A stretch of 64,000 nt of DNA from Candidatus Omnitrophota bacterium (lineage in GTDB: Bacteria > Omnitrophota > Gorgyraeia > JAUYCX01): positions 186,001 through 250,000 of the forward strand of contig JAUYCX010000037.1 in the NCBI GenBank assembly GCA_030692045.1, in the 5' to 3' direction. Under the pieces are notes generated by a model. It made no database searches, was not told the DNA's origin, and saw only the letters and a list, made by a program, of their open reading frames with translations. Positions 25,631 to 33,164 of this stretch are shown piece after piece; within the stretch, counting starts at the first letter, position 1, and every line of letters starts with the position of its first letter. A program made the position numbers and the translations under genes.

Positions 25631-28600
25631 ATGGAAGACAAAATCCTAGATGGTCTTAACCCTCAACAAAAAGAAGCGGTTATTCACAAAGAAGGTCCTT
25701 TATTGATTATTGCCGGAGCTGGAACCGGTAAAACTGCAGTAATTACCCGTCGTATTGCCTATCTTATCAGTGTAGAAAAAGTTAAGCCAGAAGAAATTCT
25801 TGCGCTCACCTTTACTGACAAAGCTGCAGGGGAAATGCAAGAGCGGGTAGATATTTTAGTTCCCTACGGCTTTACTGATACCTGGATTTCCACCTTTCAT
25901 GCCTTTGGTGATAGGGTCTTAAGGGAGAATGCCTTAGAAATGGGTTTAACTCCGGATTTTCGAGTTCTCACTCGCCCGGAAACAATTGTATTTTTTCGAG
26001 AACACCTTTTTGAGTTTCCGCTTTTCTATTACCGGCCATTAAGCGACCCCACAAAATTCATTGAGGCAATGATTACCTTATTTAGCCGCTCAAAGGATGA
26101 GGACGTATCCTCTGAAGAATATTTAGACTACTCAGAGAAACTTTTAGAAAAGGCAAATAAAGAAGCGCCAACTGATGCGGCTTTAAAAGAAGAGGCCCAG
26201 CGTCAAATAGAGCTTTCCGCTTGTTATAAAAAATATCAAGAGCTTTTAAGTAAAGAAGGAAAGGTTGATTTTGGCAACCAGTTTTATTTAACCTTAGAGC
26301 TATTTCGCAAACACCCGCAAGTTTTAAGTCGTTATCAGAGTCAATTTAAATTTATTCTGGTGGATGAATTCCAGGATACAAATTACGCCCAGTTAGAACT
26401 GGTTAAGTTATTGGCAGAAAAACACAAAAATTTAACGGTGGTGGCTGATGATGACCAGTGTGTGCCTGCAGGGACCCTGATTGAGACTATCAAAGGCAAG
26501 AAAAAGGTTGAAGATATAAAACTAGGCCAAGAGGTAATTACTGCGGTTGGCAAAGGCTATACTACAAAATCTATTGTTACCAAAATATTTAAGAATAAGA
26601 AAACAGTGCGTTTCTTAACTTTTTATACTGAAAGCGGATATAAGATTACCGTGACTAACAATCACAAAATGTTTTGTTACGTTGCGCCGTCTTTAGGTAA
26701 AAAGGATCTTTATTATGTTTATTTAATGTGGAGGCAGGGTTTGGGCTGGCGCTTAGGCACAACCTTTGATTTGTCCGGCAGATTAAGAATAGAAAGGTCA
26801 GCAGATAAGATTATTGGTATCAAGTGTTTTTCTACTGAAGAAGAGGCAGCCTATTATGAAGTTTTGTACTCATTAGAGTACGGCATACCCACTGTCTGTT
26901 TTATGAAAAGGAAAAATATCTATGTTGCTGGCCATTGGCTTGAGAGACTTTATCAAGAGATAGATACAGAAAAAGGCGCAAGAGAATTAGCCAAGGATTT
27001 AGATATTGACCTTAATAGCCATCATTTTTGTTTAGGCGCAGTTACAAGGGGTAATAAAGCAAGAATTAAGATAAACCTTGAGCTTTGTTATCGTAAATAT
27101 TCCAGCAAGACACCGCGCGCAAAGCTATTGAAAAATCCCGGTGTATCGCATTTAGTCTATTTGGAAACCTCTGATACTAAGATTATACATAAACTTCAAA
27201 AAGCAGGTTTTTCTTTAAGAAAAGCCAAAAAGGGCAAATGTTTAAAAATCGCAAGCACTGATATTAAGAAATTAGGCGTAATTACTGATAAATTGCAAAA
27301 AATTACTAACGGAATTATGGAATATAAATTCAGAGTAGGAACAAGGAACATAACTCATGGCGCATCTTTAGTAATGCCTGCCTCAAATGTTTTAAGGGGG
27401 CATTACTTGCCAATTTATAAAAATAAGCGCATCATTTACGATAGAATAACCAAGGTTACCTCAGAGCTAAAATCTCGAATAGTTTATGATTTAGAAATTG
27501 CCAGGACCCATAACTTTATTGCTGATGGAGTAGTCGTGCACAATTCTATCTATAAATGGCGAGGAGCCGCTGTAAGTAACATCTTAAATTTTATGAATAC
27601 CTACGCCCAAGCAAAAAAGATAAGTTTAACTCAAAATTACCGCTCCACACAAACAATATTAGACTCTGCCTATCGGCTAATCCAGTTTAACAATCCTGAC
27701 CGCTTTGAAGTTAAAGCAAATATAGATAAGCGATTAGTTGGCTTAGTTTCTAAGGGCAAGGAAGTTACTCATCTACATTTTGACACAATTTCCTCAGAAG
27801 CAGATGCGTTGGCAAAGATAATTGAGGATAAAGTGAAGAAAAAAGAATACTCATATCAGGATTTTGCAATTTTAGTGAGGTCCAACTCTGATGCTCAGCC
27901 CTTTTTGAGAAGTCTTAATATGAAAGGTATTCCTTGGAGATTTAGCGGCAATCAAGGGCTTTATTCACGCGAGGAAATACGTTTGTGTATTTCATTCTTA
28001 AGGATTGTTGCCAATACAGCTGATTCTTTAAGTCTGTATTATCTTTTAAGCTCTGCGATTTATAAAGTATCTCTGATGGATTTAACCAAGTGTATGCATT
28101 ATTCTTCCCGTCGACACATTCCCTTATTTAATATTTTACAAAATATTGACTCAATTGAGGAAGTTAAAGATATTTCTCCAGAATCAGCACAAAAGATTAA
28201 CAAGGCAATCTTAGAGCTCGAGAAATATATTGAAGGCTCGCGCAATTTAAGTACCGGACGGCTGTTGTATCTTTTTCTAACCGAAACTAAGTATCTTAAA
28301 GGTCTGGTGCAAAATCCTAATTTAGAAAATGAAGAGAAAATCAGAAATTTAGCGAAATTCTTTGAGATTGTCAGCAATTTTGAGAATGTGGCAAGAGAAG
28401 ATAGGGTTTTATATTTTGTAAATTATCTGGATATGCTGGTTAATGCCGGTGATGATCCGGCAACTGCTGAGGCAGACTTTGATACTGATGCAGTCAATGT
28501 CTTAACTATTCACAAGGCAAAAGGCTTGGAATTTAATCTAGTATTTTTAGTTAGTTTAGTGATGGGGCGTTTTCCTTGGCCGCATCGTCATGACCCTTTA

Positions 28601-29638
28601 GAGCTACCCCTGCCCCTGGTTAAAGATATTTTACCTTCGGGAGATTTTCATATACAGGAAGAGAGGCGGCTGTTTTATGTGGGAATGACCCGCGCAAAAA
28701 AGGAGTTATATCTAACCTCTGCGTTAGATTATGGCACAGAGCGCCAGAGAAAGATAAGCTGTTTTGTCTTCGAGGCTTTAGGCAAAGAAGAAGAATTAGC
28801 CAAGGCAAAAAAGACAAAAGCCATTGAGGAAATCAGACGGTTTGCTCCAGTTAAAGAGGCAAAAAAACTTCCCAAAACCCAAATTCCTTGCGATGAAATA
28901 TTAAACCTAAGCTACTATCAGATAGACGATTATCTCACCTGTCCTTTAAAATACAAATATGTGCATATTTTGCGTGTGCCCATTATGGAACATCATGCTG
29001 TGCTTTATGGAAAAGCTTTGCACGATAGCGTGCAGAAATATTTCCAGAATAGGATGAAAGGAATTCCTATGAAGCAGGAGGAAGTACTCCAAGTATTTGA
29101 GCAAACTTTTAAACCAGAGGGCTTTTTTAGCCGAGAACATCTGGAGGAAAGGCATAAATTAGGTATTGAGGCGCTAAAGAATTTCTATAAAACACAAGAA
29201 AAATTAGAAATTGTGCCAAAATTTATAGAAAAGTCTTTTTCTTTTGTGCTGGACTGCGACAGAATAATCGGCAGATGGGATAGAATTGATGAAGTCAACG
29301 GAGAAGCAATTATTATTGATTTTAAATCTTCAGATATCAAGAAACAAAAGGATGCAGATAAGCGCACTAAAGAAAGTTTACAGCTTTCAATTTATAGCTT
29401 GGCTTATAAAAATATTTTTGGCAAACTTCCAGACTGGCTGGAGTTGCATTTTTTAGAGTCTGGAATTGTCGGCAGGGCTAAACCACAAGAAAGTCGCTTA
29501 GAAAAAACTATTGAAGAGATAAAACAGGCATCAGCTGGAATTAGGGCTCAGGATTTTAAAGCCAAGCCCGCATTTCAAGCCTGCAGTTACTGCGCCTATA
29601 ACCAGATTTGCCCATTTTCTGTAGCGCAAACCAGGTAA
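25631..29638 (+). CDS. UvrD/PcrA-type helicase fused to a RecB-like nuclease, interrupted by an intein
   Basis: The precursor is 1335 residues. The N-extein has Walker A G-A-G-T-G-K-T near residue 32 and D-E-F-Q-D-T-N (motif II). The host sequence is broken inside motif III between D-D-D-Q and S-I-Y-K-W-R-G. After the intein come N-Y-R-S-T, H-K-A-K-G-L-E-F and G-M-T-R-A-K-K (SF1A motifs). The C-terminus is a PD-(D/E)XK nuclease (I-I-I-D-F-K-S-S) with C-T-C-P-type and C-S-Y-C-x5-C cysteines, as in Fe-S AddB/Cas4-like nucleases. I chose the ATG at 25631; a TTG at 25601 is in frame. It likely acts in double-strand-break repair. Confidence 0.93.
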   Translation: MEDKILDGLNPQQKEAVIHKEGPLLIIAGAGTGKTAVITRRIAYLISVEKVKPEEILALTFTDKAAGEMQERVDILVPYGFTDTWISTFHAFGDRVLRENALEMGLTPDFRVLTRPETIVFFREHLFEFPLFYYRPLSDPTKFIEAMITLFSRSKDEDVSSEEYLDYSEKLLEKANKEAPTDAALKEEAQRQIELSACYKKYQELLSKEGKVDFGNQFYLTLELFRKHPQVLSRYQSQFKFILVDEFQDTNYAQLELVKLLAEKHKNLTVVADDDQCVPAGTLIETIKGKKKVEDIKLGQEVITAVGKGYTTKSIVTKIFKNKKTVRFLTFYTESGYKITVTNNHKMFCYVAPSLGKKDLYYVYLMWRQGLGWRLGTTFDLSGRLRIERSADKIIGIKCFSTEEEAAYYEVLYSLEYGIPTVCFMKRKNIYVAGHWLERLYQEIDTEKGARELAKDLDIDLNSHHFCLGAVTRGNKARIKINLELCYRKYSSKTPRAKLLKNPGVSHLVYLETSDTKIIHKLQKAGFSLRKAKKGKCLKIASTDIKKLGVITDKLQKITNGIMEYKFRVGTRNITHGASLVMPASNVLRGHYLPIYKNKRIIYDRITKVTSELKSRIVYDLEIARTHNFIADGVVVHNSIYKWRGAAVSNILNFMNTYAQAKKISLTQNYRSTQTILDSAYRLIQFNNPDRFEVKANIDKRLVGLVSKGKEVTHLHFDTISSEADALAKIIEDKVKKKEYSYQDFAILVRSNSDAQPFLRSLNMKGIPWRFSGNQGLYSREEIRLCISFLRIVANTADSLSLYYLLSSAIYKVSLMDLTKCMHYSSRRHIPLFNILQNIDSIEEVKDISPESAQKINKAILELEKYIEGSRNLSTGRLLYLFLTETKYLKGLVQNPNLENEEKIRNLAKFFEIVSNFENVAREDRVLYFVNYLDMLVNAGDDPATAEADFDTDAVNVLTIHKAKGLEFNLVFLVSLVMGRFPWPHRHDPLELPLPLVKDILPSGDFHIQEERRLFYVGMTRAKKELYLTSALDYGTERQRKISCFVFEALGKEEELAKAKKTKAIEEIRRFAPVKEAKKLPKTQIPCDEILNLSYYQIDDYLTCPLKYKYVHILRVPIMEHHAVLYGKALHDSVQKYFQNRMKGIPMKQEEVLQVFEQTFKPEGFFSREHLEERHKLGIEALKNFYKTQEKLEIVPKFIEKSFSFVLDCDRIIGRWDRIDEVNGEAIIIDFKSSDIKKQKDADKRTKESLQLSIYSLAYKNIFGKLPDWLELHFLESGIVGRAKPQESRLEKTIEEIKQASAGIRAQDFKAKPAFQACSYCAYNQICPFSVAQTR
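26459..27544 (+). mobile_element. Intein (362 aa) in helicase motif III
   Basis: The intein runs from C277 (C-V-P-A-G-T-L-I) to H-N638, with serine as the +1 extein residue. Block B is T-V-T-N-N-H near residue 345; blocks F/G are V-Y-D-L-E-I-A-R-T-H-N-F-I-A-D-G followed by V-V-V-H-N. Excision restores D-D-D-Q-S-I-Y. At 362 residues it is longer than a mini-intein. I see no LAGLIDADG or HNH box. Instead, residues about 361-420 (Y-V-Y-L-M, W-R-L-G-T-T, R-L-R, and E410 in A-Y-Y-E) resemble the order of a GIY-YIG nuclease core. Confidence 0.92.
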
Positions 29639-29668
29639 ATGAAACAGCTCGCTTTTAATTTTGTGAGT

Positions 29669-29814
29669 GGTTTGGTTTGGATTTGAGCTGCACGTAGAAA
29701 ATTTGAGCGGGCAGGGATGCCCCTAATAATCTAATTCAGGCAGAGCGAAAATTTCTTCGAGCGCAGTCCTGGCTCGCTGGGACAGGACAAGCGGTGCAGC
29801 GAAAAACAAACCAA
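29669..29814. repeat. Large inverted repeat after the helicase gene
   Basis: GGTTTGGTTTGGATTTGAGC plus TGCAC at the left pair with GTGCAGC plus AAACAAACCAA at the right. Internal hairpins GGGC/GCCC and TCCTG/CAGGA lie between. There is no ORF. It may be a 3' structured end, a non-autonomous element or an RNA; I cannot tell which. Confidence 0.5.
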
Positions 29815-29855
29815 GACAGGATCCACAAAAGGCTTACAATTTCAAAAATATTAAG

Positions 29856-29884
29856 TTGACAATTAACCATTAGCAGTGTATACT
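29856..29884 (+). promoter_or_regulatory. Strong sigma-70-type promoter upstream of the cold-shock genes
   Basis: A consensus TTGACA at 29856-29861 and TATACT at 29879-29884 are separated by exactly 17 bases. The start is expected near 29891. Confidence 0.8.
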
Positions 29885-29890
29885 TAGTTC

Positions 29891-29954
29891 AAGTAGTAAA
29901 GCGTGGAAATCTTAAGCCGCGAGGCGAAGGAAGAAATCGCCAAAGCGGTTTTTT
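29891..29954 (+). ncRNA. Short terminated leader or small RNA
   Basis: From the predicted start, about 60 bases lead to a hairpin (CCGC 29917-29920 with GCGG 29945-29948, enclosing GCGA/TCGC) followed by six Ts. The unit promoter-to-terminator could be a small RNA, or an attenuator for the cold-shock gene 290 bases further on. I do not recognise an RNA family. Confidence 0.5.
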
Positions 29955-30003
29955 GTTTAGGGGTAAATTCAATTAGAGATTTCTTAAACTTTTACTAAAA
30001 TTT

Positions 30004-30058
30004 TAAATGAAGCCACAACTTACGGAATGAAATGACGTAAGTTGTTTGGCTGAATTTA
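30004..30058 (-). repeat. Palindromic-family element (reverse orientation)
   Basis: On the minus strand it reads TAAATTCAGCC, arm ACAACTTACG, loop, arm CGTAAGTTGT, then GGCTTCATTTA. The flanks TAAAT/ATTTA differ from those of other copies (TTAAT/ATTAA) but still pair, and the internal TTC/TCA mismatch is kept. Confidence 0.7.
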
Positions 30059-30164
30059 CCCAGCACTAATTTTTGAAAGAGCGCTTTATTAAAAACAAAA
30101 GGGGGACTGGGTAATTAACTCAAAGATTTTGAACACTGCACTATTACAAAAATTAGTGCTGGGT
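30058..30164. repeat. 18-bp perfect inverted repeat with 71-base interior
   Basis: ACCCAGCACTAATTTTTG at 30058-30075 is the exact complement of 30147-30164. It lies exactly between a reverse and a forward copy of the palindromic family, giving a nested three-hairpin block ahead of the cold-shock gene. The interior has no ORF. Confidence 0.75.
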
Positions 30165-30220
30165 CCAATTCGCACAGCAACTTATGTTCATTAACATTCC
30201 ATAAGTTGCGTGCTCATTGA
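30165..30220 (+). promoter_or_regulatory. Palindromic-family element (forward) upstream of the cold-shock gene
   Basis: CAAT-TC-GCAC then arm GCAACTTATG, loop, arm CATAAGTTGC and GTGC-TC-ATTG. The flanks covary again (CAAT/ATTG). It ends eight bases before the AGGAGG of the cold-shock gene, matching the position of the longer leaders of rpmE and htpX. Confidence 0.7.
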
Positions 30221-30240
30221 AGAAAGGAGGTAATGAAGCA

Positions 30241-30441
30241 ATGGCACGAGGAAAAGTAAAATGGTTCAATAACCAGAAAGGTTATGGGTTTATTACTTCT
30301 GAATCTGGTAGTGATGTATTTGTACATCATAGCGCGATTCAAAGTGAAGGCTATAAATCTTTAGCAGAAGGCCAGGAAGTCGAGTTTGATATCGAAAAAG
30401 GCCCTAAGGGTGAACAAGCCACCAATGTTGTAAAGCTGTAG
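30241..30441 (+). CDS. Cold-shock-domain protein
   Basis: A 66-residue single cold-shock domain. G-K-V-K-W-F-N near the N-terminus and G-Y-G-F-I with D-V-F-V-H-H form RNP1 and RNP2, as in CspA-type RNA chaperones. The ATG at 30241 follows AGGAGG by about nine bases; an in-frame TTG at 30217 would read through the ribosome-binding site and is rejected. A second, more divergent cold-shock gene follows after 59 bases. The unusually long structured 5' region fits the idea of post-transcriptional control. Confidence 0.95.
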   Translation: MARGKVKWFNNQKGYGFITSESGSDVFVHHSAIQSEGYKSLAEGQEVEFDIEKGPKGEQATNVVKL

Positions 30442-30500
30442 AGAAAAAACAAAAAGTCAGGTTCTTTTTAATCCTGGCTCATTAAAAAAGGAGACTTAAA

Positions 30501-30704
30501 ATGCACACAGGAAAAATAAAGAAAATAGTCAGCGACAGAGGTTTCGGTTTTATTAGTGACACAGATGGCAGGGAAGTATTCTTTCATCAAAGCAGCCTTG
30601 TCGACGTGCAGTTTACTGCAATAAAAGAAGAACAGGCTGTGGAATTTGAAGTGGAAAATTCTCCCAAAGGTCCACGAGCGGTCAATGTGCGTATTGTACA
30701 ATAA
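30501..30704 (+). CDS. Second cold-shock-domain protein, divergent
   Basis: A 67-residue cold-shock domain. G-K-I-K-K-I replaces the usual K-W-F-N, while G-F-G-F-I and E-V-F-F-H-Q remain, so RNP1/RNP2 are recognisable. Loss of the tryptophan is seen in the more divergent branch of the family. AAAAAAGGAG lies upstream, preceded by a small AGTCAGG/CCTGGCT hairpin and CTCATTAA, a short version of the motif that ends the palindromic leaders. Probably co-transcribed with the first cold-shock gene. Confidence 0.9.
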   Translation: MHTGKIKKIVSDRGFGFISDTDGREVFFHQSSLVDVQFTAIKEEQAVEFEVENSPKGPRAVNVRIVQ

Positions 30705-30723
30705 TAGCTGGCTTTAAATTTCC

Positions 30724-30751
30724 TTGACTATTACCAATTTTAGATTATAAT
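30724..30751 (+). promoter_or_regulatory. Promoter of rpsO-pnp
   Basis: TTGACT at 30724-30729 and TATAAT at 30746-30751 are separated by 16 bases, about 43 bases before the rpsO start. Confidence 0.75.
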
Positions 30752-30793
30752 AATTTTATTGAGAGGCGAAAAATTGAATTAAGGAGGTAATAG

Positions 30794-31063
30794 TTGCCAC
30801 TGGCCAAAGAAAAGAAAAAACAATTGATTGAAAATTTTAAACTTCATGCTCAGGATACTGGTTCAGCAGAGGTACAGATTGCTTTATTATCTGAAAGGAT
30901 TAATGGCTTAACCGAACATTTCAAGCTCCATCGCAAGGACTTTAGTTCCCGCCGAGGACTCCTGCAGTTAGTTGGCCAGCGCCGACGCCTTTTGAGCTAT
31001 CTTAAAAAGACCGATTCCCATAAATACGAAGAAATCTTGAATAAATTAAGTTTACGTAAATGA
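30794..31063 (+). CDS. rpsO: 30S ribosomal protein S15
   Basis: An 89-residue S15. The signature H-x-x-D-x-G-S-x-E-V-Q is present, then L-T-E-H-F-K-x-H-x-K-D-x-x-S-R-R-G-L near residue 45. It binds the 16S rRNA central domain. The start is a TTG preceded by AAGGAGG. The rpsO-pnp order is widely conserved, and pnp begins ten bases later. Confidence 0.97.
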   Translation: MPLAKEKKKQLIENFKLHAQDTGSAEVQIALLSERINGLTEHFKLHRKDFSSRRGLLQLVGQRRRLLSYLKKTDSHKYEEILNKLSLRK

Positions 31064-31073
31064 GGTATTGCCA

Positions 31074-33164
31074 ATGAGTTTAGAACAAGTTTCTGTGCCT
31101 TTTGGCAGGGAAAATTTAGTTATTGAAACCGGAAAATTTGCCAAACAAGCCAACGCTTCTGTTACAGTTCAGTATGGCGGAACAGTGGTGTTAGTTACTG
31201 CTTGTATTTCCAGAGAGGCCAAAGAGGGTCAAGATTTTTTCCCTCTGACTCTTGAGAATCAGGAAAAAACCTATGCCGCAGGCCGCATTCCCGGAGGTTT
31301 TTTTAAAAGAGAGGGCAGGCCTTCGGAAAATGAGATTTTAGCCGCACGGCTTATTGACCGACCCATTAGGCCTTTGTTTCCTAAAGATTTATTGCAAGAG
31401 GTTCAGATAATGGGTATTGTTTTATCCAGCGATGCTGAATTTGATCCAGACATTCTGGCAGTAACAGGAGCATCTGCAGCTCTATCTATTTCTGAGATTC
31501 CTTTTAATGGACCCATTGCTGCTGTTCGCGTGGCAAGTGTAGATAATAAATTTATGATTAACCCCACCTATGCCCAGCGGGAAGCCTCAGCTTTAGATAT
31601 AGTTGTAGTGGGTAACAAAAATAGTGTAGTGATGATTGAGGGTTTGGCAAAACAAGCGCCAGAAGAAGAGGTTTTAGAGGCAATTAAATTCGGCTTTAAT
31701 AATTTGAAAGTAGCGCTTAATCTGCAGGAGGAATTGGTAAAGAAGGTTGGCAAAGCGAAATTGCAAATTGAGGCAAAGTTAATCGAACCAGAAATTATCC
31801 AAAAGGTTAAACAGCTTTCCAAGGTCGAGTTAGATAAAATTTTCCAGATGAGCAAAAAAGAGGAAAGGCAAGAGGTTATGGATTTGCTTCTGAAAAGATT
31901 AGTTAAAGAGCTCATTCCTGACAATGAGACAACAGCCCCAAGCTTAACTAACGCAGATATAAAAAAGATTCTCGAGGATATTGAATGTAGAGAAGTCAGG
32001 CGCAGGGTTATTGAAGAAAGTAAAAGAATAGACGGCCGCGACACAAAAACAATTCGAGCCATAAGTTGTGAAGTAGGTGTTTTGCCGCGCACTCACGGCT
32101 CGGGCCTGTTTACGCGAGGCCAAACTCAAAGCTTGGCAGTTACAACTTTGGGAACGCGCTCTGATGAGCAAATGATTGAGGCGTTAGAGGGAGAAAGCCA
32201 CAAGTCTTTTATGCTACATTACAGCTTTCCACCTTTTAGTGTGGGTGAGATAAAGCCAATTAGGGGTCCTGGAAGGCGCGAGATTGGCCACGGGGCTTTG
32301 GCTGAGCGCTCGTTATCTGCAGTAATGCCTACTAAAGATGAATTTCCTTACACCATCAGGGTAGTTTCAGAAATACTGGAGTCAAATGGTTCCTCCAGTA
32401 TGGCAACAGTGTGTGCTTCAACTCTTTCTTTGATGGATGCAGGGGTGCCCATAAAAGAGTCTGTGGCAGGAATTTCTATTGGTTTGATAAAAGAGGCTAA
32501 CAAAAATATTCTTCTCACAGATATTACGGGTTTAGAAGACCATTTTGGAGATATGGATTTTAAGGTTGCCGGCACTAAAAACGGAATAACTGCTATTCAG
32601 TTGGATTTAAAGATTGACGGGATTGATTTTGATACACTTTCACAAGCTATGAAAGAAAGTAAACTCGCCAGGATATTTATCTTAGAGAAGATGAAGCAGG
32701 CAATCTCAGCTCCACGTCAAACTTTATCCAGCTTTGCGCCGCGCATTACCAATTTGAAAATTAATCCTGAAAAAATCGGAGAACTCATTGGTCCAGGAGG
32801 AAAAACTATTAGAAAGATAATTGAGACAACCGGCGTTACCATTGATATCGAGGATGACGGAAGCGTTTTGGTTGCCTCCAATGACTCTGTTGCTTCAGAT
32901 AAGGCAATTGAGATAATTAAAGGTTTGACTGAAGAGGCGCAGGTTGGCAAGATTTATACAGGAAAGATAAAGCGCATCACCAACTTCGGCGCCTTTTGCG
33001 AAATATTGCCGGGTAAGGAGGGTTTAATCCACATCTCGGAATTGTCCAAGGATTATGTTAAATCTGTTGAAGATGTGGTAAAGGTTGGCGAGGAAGTAAA
33101 GGTTAAGGTCATTGAAATCGACGAGCTTGGCAGAATTAATTTAAGTAAAAAACAAGCAGAATGA
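31074..33164 (+). CDS. pnp: Polyribonucleotide nucleotidyltransferase
   Basis: A 696-residue PNPase. Two RNase PH-like domains are separated by a helical linker (residues about 240-310); a KH domain with I-G-P-G-G-K-T-I-R and an S1 domain (G-K-I-K-R-I-T-N-F-G-A-F) follow at the C-terminus. It degrades RNA 3'-5' by phosphorolysis. I chose the ATG at 31074, seven bases after GAGGT; an in-frame TTG at 31068 is closer to it. The S1 end is full length. ftsK overlaps its stop by four bases. Confidence 0.97.
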   Translation: MSLEQVSVPFGRENLVIETGKFAKQANASVTVQYGGTVVLVTACISREAKEGQDFFPLTLENQEKTYAAGRIPGGFFKREGRPSENEILAARLIDRPIRPLFPKDLLQEVQIMGIVLSSDAEFDPDILAVTGASAALSISEIPFNGPIAAVRVASVDNKFMINPTYAQREASALDIVVVGNKNSVVMIEGLAKQAPEEEVLEAIKFGFNNLKVALNLQEELVKKVGKAKLQIEAKLIEPEIIQKVKQLSKVELDKIFQMSKKEERQEVMDLLLKRLVKELIPDNETTAPSLTNADIKKILEDIECREVRRRVIEESKRIDGRDTKTIRAISCEVGVLPRTHGSGLFTRGQTQSLAVTTLGTRSDEQMIEALEGESHKSFMLHYSFPPFSVGEIKPIRGPGRREIGHGALAERSLSAVMPTKDEFPYTIRVVSEILESNGSSSMATVCASTLSLMDAGVPIKESVAGISIGLIKEANKNILLTDITGLEDHFGDMDFKVAGTKNGITAIQLDLKIDGIDFDTLSQAMKESKLARIFILEKMKQAISAPRQTLSSFAPRITNLKINPEKIGELIGPGGKTIRKIIETTGVTIDIEDDGSVLVASNDSVASDKAIEIIKGLTEEAQVGKIYTGKIKRITNFGAFCEILPGKEGLIHISELSKDYVKSVEDVVKVGEEVKVKVIEIDELGRINLSKKQAE

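Noticed and set aside
29883-29960. Second GEMM riboswitch, because it shares a GAGGYGAAGGAAG word with 11208-11219
   Set aside because: The conserved CGCAAAGCC junction and tetraloop receptor are missing; only the short word is shared.
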